Assembly (NCBI GenBank): GCA_016706565.1
Contig: JADJJI010000004.1
Location: 248,001 to 312,000 of the forward strand
Origin: Piscinibacter sp.
GTDB taxonomy: Bacteria > Pseudomonadota > Gammaproteobacteria > Burkholderiales > Burkholderiaceae_C
DNA length: 64,000 nucleotides
Direction of reading: 5' to 3'
Below the pieces are notes generated by a model, which made no database searches, was not told the DNA's origin, and saw nothing but the letters and a program-made list of their open reading frames with translations. A program made the position numbers and the translations under genes. Below, in pieces: positions 18,623 through 26,986 of this stretch; position 1 is the first letter of the stretch, and each line of letters begins with the position of its first letter.

Positions 18623-18789
18623 CGCGAAGCCGGCGCGGACGCGGCCGTGGCGGGCTTGGGCGCGATCAGCGGGCCCTTCTGGCCGCAGGCCGACAGGCCT
18701 GCCAGCGCGAAGCACGCGGCAATGACAACGAAGCCGTGAGGGCGGGGGGAACGACGCGGTGCTTCGGCGTCGGTACACTGGTCTTGCAC
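18619..18789 (-). CDS. lptM: LptM (YifL-like) small lipoprotein
   Basis: A tiny lipoprotein immediately before lysA, the usual place for LptM/YifL. In E. coli LptM helps mature the LptD/LptE lipopolysaccharide translocon. The lipobox is GLSAC, followed by the family hallmark CGQKGPL and a proline/alanine-rich tail of about 15 residues. The start is uncertain. I give the GTG at complement 18787-18789 (56 residues); an ATG at 18825 would lengthen the region before the hydrophobic stretch. Its stop overlaps the lysA start codon. Confidence 0.75.
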   Translation of the reverse strand: MQDQCTDAEAPRRSPRPHGFVVIAACFALAGLSACGQKGPLIAPKPATAASAPASR

Positions 18790-18815
18790 TGCAGCATGCC
18801 GGGATTCTATCGACC

Positions 18816-19184
18816 ATGAACGCACCCTTCGAACCGACGCCTCTGAGCGACACCGAGTTCCACTCGATCACCGCGTCGATGCTCGCCCGCATCGAATCCA
18901 CGGTCGATCAATGGTTGCAGGACGACGTCGTCGACATCGACACCCATCGCACCGGGGGGCTGCTCGAACTCGGCTTTCCCAACGGCAGCAAGATCGTGAT
19001 CAACACGCAGCCGCCGCTGCACGAGATGTGGCTGGCGGCGCGCCAGGGCGGCTTCCACTACAAGTATGCGAAGGGTGCCTGGCGCGACACGCGCGACGGC
19101 CGCGAGTTCTTCGAAGCGCTGTCGGCCTGCGCGAGCGAGCAGGCCGGCCGGCCGCTGCGTTTCGAGCCTGCCGTCAGCGCTTGA
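18816..19184 (+). CDS. cyaY: Iron-sulfur cluster assembly protein CyaY (frataxin)
   Basis: Bacterial frataxin, which binds iron and modulates the IscS/IscU cluster assembly machine. The 122-residue protein has the acidic first helix and loop (SDTEFHSITASMLARIE and DDVVDIDTHRTGG). The beta-sheet core is visible as LLELGFPNGSKIVINTQPP, with HEMWLAARQGGFHYKY following. It is divergent from lptM-lysA, an arrangement also seen in other betaproteobacteria. A TACACT element at 18774-18779 may be its -10 box. Its last 11 bases overlap the 3' end of mrcA on the other strand. Confidence 0.94.
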   Translation: MNAPFEPTPLSDTEFHSITASMLARIESTVDQWLQDDVVDIDTHRTGGLLELGFPNGSKIVINTQPPLHEMWLAARQGGFHYKYAKGAWRDTRDGREFFEALSACASEQAGRPLRFEPAVSA

Positions 19185-21555
19185 ACAGGTCGAGGATGCC
19201 CTTGCGCTCTTCTTCGACCGGGGGTTCCGTCGTTTCGGTCGGCTCCTCGAGACCCAGGCTGTTCACGCCGCTGCCGTTGGCGTATTCGTTGTAGTACCAC
19301 TCGCCACCCACGTTCATCACACCGGGCGGCGCGGCCGGCTCGGACACCGGCACGCCCTTGAGCGCAGCGCTCATGTAGTCGATCCACACCGGCAGCGACA
19401 GGCCGCCGCCGGTTTCGCGGTCGCCGAGCTTGCGCGGCGTGTCGTAGCCCATCCAGACCACCGCCACCACCTCTTTCTGCCAGCCGGCGAACCAGGCGTC
19501 GTTCGAGTCGTTGGTGGTCCCGGTCTTGCCGTAGATGTCGGGCCGCTTGAGGCGGGCTTGCGCGCTGGCCGCCGTGCCCGATCGTGTCACCTCCTGCAGC
19601 AAGCTGGCCATCACGAACGCATTGCGTGCTTCCAGCGTGCGCGCCGACTCGTCCAGCGGCGCGGGCTTGGGCTCGTTGAGCACGCGGCCCTTGCTGTCGG
19701 TGATGCGGCTGATCAGCATCGGGCTGACGCGGTAGCCGCCGTTGGCGAACACGCCATAGGCGGTGGCCATCTGCAGCGGAGTCACCGAACCCGCGCCGAG
19801 TGCCATTGTCAGGAAGGCCGGGTGCTTCTCGGCCTCGAAGCCGAATCGAGTGGCCCATTCCTGAGCGAACTGCGGCGTGATGGCCTGCAGGATGCGGATC
19901 GAGATCATGTTCTTCGACTTCGCCAGGCCGCGGCGCATCGACATCGGGCCGTCGAACTGGCCGTCGTAGTTTTTCGGCTCCCAGGGCTGGCTGCCGGTCA
20001 CGTCGGCGTCGAAGAACAGCGGCGCATCGTTGATCACCGTCGCTGGGGTGAAGCCCTTCTCGAGCGAGGCGGAGTAGATGAACGGCTTGAAGCTCGAACC
20101 CGGCTGCCGCCAGGCCTGCGTGACGTGGTTGAAGCTGCTCTTGGAGAAGTCGAAGCCGCCGACCATCGCGCGGATCGCGCCGCTGCGCGGATCGAGCGCG
20201 ACGAAGGCACCTTCCACCTCGGGTTGCTGCGTGATGCTCCAGTCGCCCTTGGGGCCACGGATGACGCGGATCACCGCGCCGCGCCGAATGGCCGTCTTCG
20301 GGTTGCCCTTTTCCGCGAGTCCCGAGGTGGCGGGCTTCAGGCCTTCGCCCGTCATGGTGACCGTCTCTCCTGACTGCAGCGCCGCCACCACCTTCTTCGG
20401 GCTGGCCTCGAGTGCAACGGCGGCTTTCAGTTCGTCGTTGTCCGGGTGGTCCTGCAGGGCCTCGGCGACGCGCGCGTCCAGGTCCTTCGGGTTCGCTGGC
20501 AGATCGACGTAGGCCTCCGGTCCACGATAGACCTGGCGTCGCTCGAAATCCATGATGCCCTTGCGCAGGGCGCGGTAGGCCACCATCTGCTCGGTCGAAC
20601 CGAGGGTCAGGTAGACGTTCAGCCCGCGGGTGTAGGCATCGGCGCCGTACTGGCTGAAGATCAACTGGCGCGCGACCTCGGCCACATGCTCGGCATGCAC
20701 TGAGACTTCGCTCTGGGTGCGGTAGCGCAGCGTCTCGGCCTTGGCGGCGTCGTGCTGTTCGACGGTGATGAAGCCGTTCTCCAGCATACGGTCGATGATG
20801 TACTGCTGCCGCTCGGTGGCCCGCTTCGGGTTGACGATCGGGTTGTAGGCCGAAGGCGCCTTCGGCAGCCCGGCGAGCATGGCCGCCTCCGCGATCGATA
20901 CGTCCTTCAGCGGCTTGCCAAAGTAGATCTCGCTGGCGGCGGCGAAGCCGTAGGCTCGCTGTCCGAGGAAGATCTGATTCATGTAGACCTCGAGGATCTG
21001 CTCCTTGCTGAGCAGGCTCTCGATCTTCAGTGCCAGCAGCACCTCGTAGATCTTGCGGGTGAATGTCTTCTCGGTGGACAGGTAGAAGTTGCGTGCCACC
21101 TGCATGGTGATGGTCGAGGCACCCTGACTCCGCGACTCGCTCAGGTGGGCCAGGCCGGCCCGCAGCACGCCCTTGTAGTCGACCCCGCTGTGCTCGTAGA
21201 AGCGCGCATCCTCGATCGCCAGCACGGCTTGCTGCATCACCTTCGGAATCTCCGCGATCGGCGCAAAACTTCTGCGCTCCTCGCCGAACTCGCCGAGAAG
21301 CACCTCGTCGGCCGAGAAGATGCGCATTGGCAGCTTCGGGCGGTAGTCGGTCAGGCCGCTGATCTCAGGCAGGTTGGGGTAGGCGACGGCCAGCGCAATC
21401 GCCACCAGGATCAGCACCGAAGCCACCGCAGCCGTAGCGAGACCGGCCAGGACCAGCAGGGCCTTCACGGGCCACGCTGCCCAAGCTGGCAGGGCGGAGG
21501 CGCCGGAGCCTCGGGAAACTGGGGCACCCTCGGCAGGGCGCTCTGAATCGGTCAT
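19174..21555 (-). CDS. mrcA: Penicillin-binding protein 1A (bifunctional peptidoglycan synthase)
   Basis: A class A PBP that polymerises glycan strands and cross-links peptides in the periplasm. The 793-residue protein has one N-terminal transmembrane helix (about residues 28-60). The glycosyltransferase domain shows the catalytic glutamate in AIEDARFYEHSGVD, then GASTITMQVARN and LEVYMNQIFLGQ. An OB-like insert separates it from the transpeptidase domain. There the motifs are SSFKPF (SxxK), SKN (SxN) and YGKTGTT (KTG). Opposite pilM, as is common for ponA/mrcA next to pilMNOPQ. Its 3' end overlaps that of cyaY by 11 bases. Confidence 0.96.
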   Translation of the reverse strand: MTDSERPAEGAPVSRGSGASALPAWAAWPVKALLVLAGLATAAVASVLILVAIALAVAYPNLPEISGLTDYRPKLPMRIFSADEVLLGEFGEERRSFAPIAEIPKVMQQAVLAIEDARFYEHSGVDYKGVLRAGLAHLSESRSQGASTITMQVARNFYLSTEKTFTRKIYEVLLALKIESLLSKEQILEVYMNQIFLGQRAYGFAAASEIYFGKPLKDVSIAEAAMLAGLPKAPSAYNPIVNPKRATERQQYIIDRMLENGFITVEQHDAAKAETLRYRTQSEVSVHAEHVAEVARQLIFSQYGADAYTRGLNVYLTLGSTEQMVAYRALRKGIMDFERRQVYRGPEAYVDLPANPKDLDARVAEALQDHPDNDELKAAVALEASPKKVVAALQSGETVTMTGEGLKPATSGLAEKGNPKTAIRRGAVIRVIRGPKGDWSITQQPEVEGAFVALDPRSGAIRAMVGGFDFSKSSFNHVTQAWRQPGSSFKPFIYSASLEKGFTPATVINDAPLFFDADVTGSQPWEPKNYDGQFDGPMSMRRGLAKSKNMISIRILQAITPQFAQEWATRFGFEAEKHPAFLTMALGAGSVTPLQMATAYGVFANGGYRVSPMLISRITDSKGRVLNEPKPAPLDESARTLEARNAFVMASLLQEVTRSGTAASAQARLKRPDIYGKTGTTNDSNDAWFAGWQKEVVAVVWMGYDTPRKLGDRETGGGLSLPVWIDYMSAALKGVPVSEPAAPPGVMNVGGEWYYNEYANGSGVNSLGLEEPTETTEPPVEEERKGILDLFKR

Positions 21556-21579
21556 GGATCTCCGTCGAAGCCGAAACTC

Positions 21580-21585
21580 ATTATA
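21580..21585 (-). promoter_or_regulatory. -10 element of the mrcA promoter
   Basis: The minus strand carries a consensus TATAAT about 25 bases before the mrcA ATG, so transcription would begin near 21573. I see no strong -35 at 16-18 bases; TTGATG occurs at 14 bases. Confidence 0.5.
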
Positions 21586-21737
21586 GAAAGCACCGCATGC
21601 ATCAATTTGTCACGGAACGAAGGTCCGGACGGAAGCTGCCGATAAGGCAGAAGGGCAGACTTGAGACACCCTTACAAAGGCAGCGCGCCTCGTGTGAGTT
21701 TTGCAACGAGCGGAGGGGTTGCGCGGGGCATTTTTCT

Positions 21738-21766
21738 TTGTTGCTCAAAGGCTTTACTGCTAGCAT
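21738..21766 (+). promoter_or_regulatory. Possible sigma-70 promoter of the pilM operon
   Basis: TTGTTG (21738-21743), a 17-base spacer and TAGCAT (21761-21766) lie about 60 bases before the pilM GTG. The region is noticeably AT-richer than its surroundings. A sigma-54-like alternative closer to the gene is described among the findings. Confidence 0.4.
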
Positions 21767-21823
21767 TGAAGTAACTTATTAACAGTCCGGCGCGTCGTTT
21801 GCAGCGCTGGGGGGAAAGGCGTC

Positions 21824-22903
21824 GTGAGCTTCCTTGACACCTTGCTGGGCCGAAAGCACTCGCCGATGATCGGGTTGGACATCAGTTCGTCCAGCGTGAA
21901 ATTGGTGGAGCTCGGCCAGACCGCAAACGGCGAATACGTGCTCGAGCGGTTTGCCGCCGAGAGCTTCGAGAAGGGCTGGATCACCGACGGCCAGATCGAG
22001 AAGTTCGATGAAGTCGCCGAAGCCGTCAAACGGGTCGTGGCCAAGAGTGGCACCAAGACGCGGCAGGTGGTGATGGCCATGCCGCAGTCGGCCGTGATCA
22101 CCAAGAAGATCATGCTGCCGGCGGGTCTTCGTGAAGAAGAACTCGAACTGCAGGTCGAGTCGGAGGCCAATCAATACATTCCGTTCTCACTCGATGAAGT
22201 GAGCCTGGACTTCTGCGTGATCGGTCCCAGCCCGACCTCCGTGGGCGACGTCGAGGTGTTGATCGCTGCGTCACGCAAGGACCGGGTGCAGGACCGTCAA
22301 GGCCTGGCCGAAGCCGCGGGGCTGAAGCCGACCGTGCTCGACATCGAATCGCATGCCTCCCGGCTGGCCATGAGCCGTGTTGTTGCAGGCCTGCCCAGCG
22401 AGGGCAAGGATGCGCTCGTAGCCCTGTTCGAGATCGGCGCCGACACCACCAGCCTGAAGGTACTGCGCGACGACGAGATGCTCTACGACCGGGACCAGGC
22501 CTTCGGCGGCTCGCAGCTCACGCAGCTGATCTCGCGCCAGTACGGTTTCTCGTTTGAAGAAGCCGAGCAGAAGAAGCTCGCCGCTGACCTGCCCGAAGAC
22601 TACGAGAGCACCTTGCTCGCGCCCTTCGTCGACAGCCTCTCGCAGGAAATCGGCCGCGCGCTGCAGTACTTCTTCACCAGCACGCCGCACCACAAGGTCC
22701 ACTACGTGATGTTGGCCGGTGGCACGGCCACTCTGCCGGGGCTGAAGGACCGTGTCACCGAGCTCACCGGCTTCGCTTCGATGGTGGTGAACCCGTTCGA
22801 GAACATGAAGCTCGGTTCTGCGGTCCGTGAAAGCAAGCTGCGCCGCGAGGCGCCGTCCTACCTGACCGCCTGCGGCCTGGCGATGCGGAGGTTCCTGCAG
22901 TGA
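21824..22903 (+). CDS. pilM: Type IV pilus inner-membrane platform protein PilM
   Basis: PilM is a cytoplasmic actin-like ATP-binding protein that anchors PilN and transmits motor state to the pilus alignment complex. The 359-residue product has MIGLDISSSSVKLVEL as the first phosphate-binding loop, FEIGADTTSLKVL as the second, and MLAGGTATLPGL as the adenosine region. The start is GTG at 21824, preceded by a purine-rich GGGGAAAGG. First gene of pilMNOPQ; its stop overlaps the pilN start as GTGA. Confidence 0.95.
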   Translation: MSFLDTLLGRKHSPMIGLDISSSSVKLVELGQTANGEYVLERFAAESFEKGWITDGQIEKFDEVAEAVKRVVAKSGTKTRQVVMAMPQSAVITKKIMLPAGLREEELELQVESEANQYIPFSLDEVSLDFCVIGPSPTSVGDVEVLIAASRKDRVQDRQGLAEAAGLKPTVLDIESHASRLAMSRVVAGLPSEGKDALVALFEIGADTTSLKVLRDDEMLYDRDQAFGGSQLTQLISRQYGFSFEEAEQKKLAADLPEDYESTLLAPFVDSLSQEIGRALQYFFTSTPHHKVHYVMLAGGTATLPGLKDRVTELTGFASMVVNPFENMKLGSAVRESKLRREAPSYLTACGLAMRRFLQ

Positions 22904-23547
22904 TTCTGATCAACCTGCTTCCCCACCGGGAAGAAAGGCGCCAGCGCAGGAAGGTCGCGTTCTTCGCGGGCCTCGGTGTTGCTGCGGCGGCCGGCTTGGC
23001 AGTCGTTGGCGTGTGGTACCTCGTCGTGCAGCAACTCACTTCGGTGCAGCAGCAGCGCAACGAGTTCCTCACGGCCGAGATCAAGAAGCTCGAGGTCCAG
23101 ATCAAGGACATCGCCACGCTGCGTGCCGAGATCGAGTCCCTGAAGGCGCGACAGAAGGCGGTCGAAGATCTGCAGCTCGATCGCAACGTTCCGGTCCACC
23201 TTCTGAACGAGCTCGTCAAGCAGACGCCCGAGGGCATCTACTTCAAGACGATCAAGCAGGACGGCCAGGCACTGACCGTGGCGGGAATCGCGCAGACGCA
23301 GGAGCGCATCTCTGAACTGCTGCGCAATACGGCCTACAGCTCTGAGTGGCTGATCAGACCCGAGCTTGTCGAGAGCAAGTCCACCAGCGCGCAAGGAGCG
23401 AACCGCGAGCAGCGCCAGCTGTTCGAGTTCTCGATGCGCTTGAATGTCAAGCGTCCGCAGGACGCGGCTTCTGCCCCTGCCGCGGCATCCGCGACCGCCC
23501 CTGCGGCGGCTGCGTCGACCCCGGCCGATGTAGCAAAGAAGGTGTGA
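22900..23547 (+). CDS. pilN: Type IV pilus assembly protein PilN
   Basis: PilN is a bitopic inner-membrane protein. The N-terminal motif ILINLLPHREERR binds PilM. A transmembrane helix (about residues 23-43) is followed by a coiled coil (about 45-95) and a periplasmic ferredoxin-like domain that pairs with PilO. The 215-residue product starts with GTG overlapping the pilM stop. An alanine/proline-rich tail follows the fold. Confidence 0.94.
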   Translation: MILINLLPHREERRQRRKVAFFAGLGVAAAAGLAVVGVWYLVVQQLTSVQQQRNEFLTAEIKKLEVQIKDIATLRAEIESLKARQKAVEDLQLDRNVPVHLLNELVKQTPEGIYFKTIKQDGQALTVAGIAQTQERISELLRNTAYSSEWLIRPELVESKSTSAQGANREQRQLFEFSMRLNVKRPQDAASAPAAASATAPAAAASTPADVAKKV

Positions 23548-23554
23548 GGACGTC

Positions 23555-24256
23555 ATGGCAACCAAGCGAGGCATGAACGTCGACCTGAACTCGGTTTTCG
23601 AGGGCGCCGCATCGCAATTCCGCGGGCTGAACCCGAACGAGCCCGGCCAGTGGCCGATGTTGCCCAAGCTGATGACCTGGACGGGTCTGGCGTTGGCAAT
23701 GGTGGTGCTTGGCTGGTTCCTGCTTCTGACAGACGCGCACGACGCGCTGGACGCGGAACGCAACAAGGAAGTGGCCCTCAAGACCGACTACCGAGGCAAG
23801 CTGGCGCAGGCCGTCAACCTGGGCGAACTGCGCAAGCAGAAGCTGCAAGTTGAAGAGTACGTCACTCAACTCGAGAAGCAGTTGCCAGGCAAGGCCGAGA
23901 TGGACGCACTGCTGTCCGACATCAACCAAGCTGGCATCGGGCGCGGATTGCAGTTCGAACTCTTCCGCCCCGGCAGTGTGGTGGTCAAGGACTACTACGC
24001 AGAACTGCCGATTTCGATCAAGGTTTCGGGCCGATACCACGACATCGGCGCTTTCGCCGCTGACATATCGAACTTGTCGCGCATCGTGACACTGCACAAC
24101 CTCAACATCGCCTCGGTCAATAGAACCGATGGAACGCTGGGCATGGAGGCCACGGCGCGCACCTACCGGTACCTCGATCCGGCCGAAGTCGAGAGCCAGA
24201 AGGCCGAGAAGGCCAAGGCAGCGGCCAAGGGCGGCGCAGCGGGGGCCAAGAAATGA
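23555..24256 (+). CDS. pilO: Type IV pilus assembly protein PilO
   Basis: PilO partners PilN in the periplasmic alignment ring. The 233-residue protein has a cytoplasmic N-terminus, a transmembrane helix (about residues 45-63), a coiled coil (LRKQKLQVEEYVTQLEKQL) and a ferredoxin-like core ending near residue 205. The C-terminus is a lysine/alanine-rich tail. It follows pilN by seven bases and overlaps pilP as ATGA. Confidence 0.94.
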   Translation: MATKRGMNVDLNSVFEGAASQFRGLNPNEPGQWPMLPKLMTWTGLALAMVVLGWFLLLTDAHDALDAERNKEVALKTDYRGKLAQAVNLGELRKQKLQVEEYVTQLEKQLPGKAEMDALLSDINQAGIGRGLQFELFRPGSVVVKDYYAELPISIKVSGRYHDIGAFAADISNLSRIVTLHNLNIASVNRTDGTLGMEATARTYRYLDPAEVESQKAEKAKAAAKGGAAGAKK

Positions 24257-24798
24257 AGCCAGTGAAGTTCGGGATCGTGCGGCCCTCTTTCGCAGTGGTG
24301 GCCCTGGCCCTCCTTGCCGGCTGCGGCGCCGAGCAGGAAGAGTTGACTCAATGGATGGAGCAGCAGCGCCGAGAGGTCAAGCCCAACGTGACGCCGTTGA
24401 CCGCACCCAAGAAGTTTTCGCCGCAGGCGTATGTCGCCCTCAACGGGGTCGAACCGTTCAGTGCCCAGAAGCTCACCGTCGCCCTCAAGCAGGAAGCCCG
24501 GCAGCCGAATTCGCTGCTCGCCGCCGAGATCAACCGCCGCAAGGAGCCGCTCGAGGCTTACCCGCTCGACAGCATGCGCATGGTCGGCAGCGTGAACCGC
24601 TCCGGGCGGCCATATGCCCTGCTGCGGGTGGACAACCTGCTGTATCAGGTCAAGCAGGGCGACTACCTCGGCCAGAACTACGGAAAGATCACCAAGATCT
24701 CGGAGACTGACGTCACTCTCCGGGAGATTGTCCAGGACGCGGCAGGCGAGTGGATCGAGCGCGCCAGCGCCCTCCAACTCCAGGAGAAGGCGCGATGA
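24253..24798 (+). CDS. pilP: Type IV pilus lipoprotein PilP
   Basis: PilP links the PilNO complex to the PilQ secretin. The 181-residue product has a signal sequence ending in LLAGCG, so the mature protein is a lipoprotein with Cys at about residue 24. The C-terminal beta-sandwich contains MRMVGSVNRSGRPYALL, a DNLLYQVKQGDYLGQNYGKI segment and VQDAAGEWIERASAL, all typical of PilP. Its stop overlaps the pilQ start. Confidence 0.95.
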   Translation: MKPVKFGIVRPSFAVVALALLAGCGAEQEELTQWMEQQRREVKPNVTPLTAPKKFSPQAYVALNGVEPFSAQKLTVALKQEARQPNSLLAAEINRRKEPLEAYPLDSMRMVGSVNRSGRPYALLRVDNLLYQVKQGDYLGQNYGKITKISETDVTLREIVQDAAGEWIERASALQLQEKAR

Positions 24799-26942
24799 AG
24801 AGCAACCAGGAGAATCGGATCATGAGCATGTGGCGCGTTCGCGCACTGGCACTCGTGTTGGGCATCGGCGCGCCGCTGGCGGGTTGGGCCCAGAACGCCA
24901 TCCAGTCGATCAACAGCACGCAGCAAGGTACTGCCGAGGTGGTCCGGATCGAACTGAGCGAGCCGCTGGCCGCCGTTCCCGCCGGCTTCACGATCCAGAC
25001 GCCGCCCCGCATCGCCATTGACCTGCCGGGCGTGACCAATGCGCTCGGTCGTTCATCGGTCGAGGTCAACCAAGGCAACCTGCGCAGCGTCAATGTGGCG
25101 CAGGCGGGCGAGCGCACGCGGCTCGTTCTCAATCTCAAGCAGGCGTCCAGCTACAAGGCCCAGTTGCAGGGCAAGACGCTGCTGCTTGTGCTGGAGCCGA
25201 CCGGCACGGCCTCTGCGGCGCAGGCTGCGTCACCTGAGCCGTTGCGCTTCGCCGAGAGCCTGAACAAGGACCAGTTGGCGCTAAAGGACATCGACTTCCG
25301 CCGTGGTAACGACGGCGCGGGGCGAGTGGTTGTCGAACTGGCCAACAACCAGGTCGGTGTCGACATCCGCCAGCAGGGTCAAAGCCTGGTCGTCGAGTTC
25401 CTTCGCTCGACGCTGCCCGAGAACCTTCGCCGTCGCCTGGACGTGACGGACTTCGGCACGCCGGTGCAATCCATCAGCACCGCGCAGCAGGGTGACCGGG
25501 TTCGCATGACGGTCAACCCGAAGGGCAACTGGGAGCACAGCGCCTATCAGAGCGACAACCAGTTCGTGCTGGAAGTGCGGCCGCAGAAGGTCGATCCGAA
25601 CAAGCTGACGCAAGGCCCGGGTTACGCCGGCGAGAAACTCTCGCTGAACTTCCAGAACATCGAAGTCCGCGCCCTGCTGCAGGTGATCGCCGACTTCACC
25701 AACTTCAACGTGGTGACCAGCGACACCGTGACCGGCAACGTCACGCTGCGCCTGAAGGACGTTCCCTGGGATCAGGCTCTGGACATCATCCTGCAGGCCA
25801 AGGGCCTGGGCCTGCGCAAGTCGGGCAATGTGATCTGGATCGCGCCGAAGGACGAACTGGCAGCCAAGGAGAAGGTCGACCTGGAATCGAAGGCGCAGAT
25901 CTCCGCGCTGGAACCGGTACGCACACAGTCGTTCCAGCTGAACTACGCCAAGGCCGAAGAATTGGCCAAAGGCTTGAGCGGCCAGGGCGGCGGCGGCAGC
26001 ACCTCGACCAAGATCCTTTCGGCGCGGGGCAGCGTGATCTTCGAAACGCGAACCAATCAACTGTTCGTGAGCGACACGCCCTCGAAGCTCGAAGAAGTGC
26101 AGATGATGATCAGCAAGATCGACGTGCCCGTGCGGCAGGTTCTGATCGAAGCCCGCATCGTCATCGCGGACGACAAGTTCGGCAGCTCGCTCGGCGTGAA
26201 GCTCGGCGCGCTGGATCTGCGCGGTCAGCGCGGTGGATTGCCTGGCTACACCGTGTCGGGCGATACACGTGTGACTGTCGGCGGCAACATGAACGCCGTG
26301 GCCGGGCAGACTCTGCAGACCGATACGCTGAACTTCAGCGACACCTCGTTCGTGACGCTGCCGGCTGTCGGACAAGGCGGCTACAACCCGGCTTCGTTCG
26401 CGCTGTCTCTGTTCGGTGCCTCGTCGAACCGGTTCCTGAACCTGGAGATTTCAGCATTGGAGGCCGATGGCAAGGGGAAGGTCGTCTCCAGCCCGCGTGT
26501 CGTGACGGCCGACCAGCAGAAGGCGCTGATTGAGCAGGGCACGGAACTGCCGTATCAGACCGCTACGTCCAGTGGAGCGACGGCGCTGCAGTTCCGCAAG
26601 GCCAACCTGAAACTTGAAGTCACGCCGCAGATCACACCGGAAGGCAGCGTCATGCTGGACGTCGACGTCAACAAGGACAGCGTTGGTCAGGCGACCGCGG
26701 CGGGCTTCGCCATCGACACCAAGCACGTCAAGACGCAGGTGCTGGTCGAGAACGGCGGCACGGTGGTCATCGGCGGCATCTTCGAACAGAACGACCGCAC
26801 AGACGTGACCAAGGTCCCGTTCCTGGGTGACGTGCCCGTGCTGGGCAACCTGTTCAAGACCACCACCAAGTCATCGCAGCGCACTGAACTGCTGATCTTC
26901 CTCACGCCCAAGGTCGTGACGGAACGCACCACAGCACCCTAA
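24795..26942 (+). CDS. pilQ: Type IV pilus secretin PilQ
   Basis: PilQ forms the outer-membrane pore through which the pilus passes. The 715-residue protein has a signal peptide (cleavage after GWAQ or nearby), two AMIN domains that bind peptidoglycan (about 40-260) and a secretin N0/N1 region (LSLNFQNIEVRALLQVIADF). The secretin core holds VSSPRVVTADQQKALIEQG and VENGGTVVIGGIFEQ, then VPFLGDVPVLGNLFK and LLIFLTPKVV. A downstream ATG at 24822 (MSMWRVRAL) gives a cleaner signal peptide and may be the true start. Confidence 0.95.
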   Translation: MKSNQENRIMSMWRVRALALVLGIGAPLAGWAQNAIQSINSTQQGTAEVVRIELSEPLAAVPAGFTIQTPPRIAIDLPGVTNALGRSSVEVNQGNLRSVNVAQAGERTRLVLNLKQASSYKAQLQGKTLLLVLEPTGTASAAQAASPEPLRFAESLNKDQLALKDIDFRRGNDGAGRVVVELANNQVGVDIRQQGQSLVVEFLRSTLPENLRRRLDVTDFGTPVQSISTAQQGDRVRMTVNPKGNWEHSAYQSDNQFVLEVRPQKVDPNKLTQGPGYAGEKLSLNFQNIEVRALLQVIADFTNFNVVTSDTVTGNVTLRLKDVPWDQALDIILQAKGLGLRKSGNVIWIAPKDELAAKEKVDLESKAQISALEPVRTQSFQLNYAKAEELAKGLSGQGGGGSTSTKILSARGSVIFETRTNQLFVSDTPSKLEEVQMMISKIDVPVRQVLIEARIVIADDKFGSSLGVKLGALDLRGQRGGLPGYTVSGDTRVTVGGNMNAVAGQTLQTDTLNFSDTSFVTLPAVGQGGYNPASFALSLFGASSNRFLNLEISALEADGKGKVVSSPRVVTADQQKALIEQGTELPYQTATSSGATALQFRKANLKLEVTPQITPEGSVMLDVDVNKDSVGQATAAGFAIDTKHVKTQVLVENGGTVVIGGIFEQNDRTDVTKVPFLGDVPVLGNLFKTTTKSSQRTELLIFLTPKVVTERTTAP

Positions 26943-26986
26943 CCGGCGGCTGCCGAAACACCTTTGCAAGAGAGCGAGTCCGAGTG

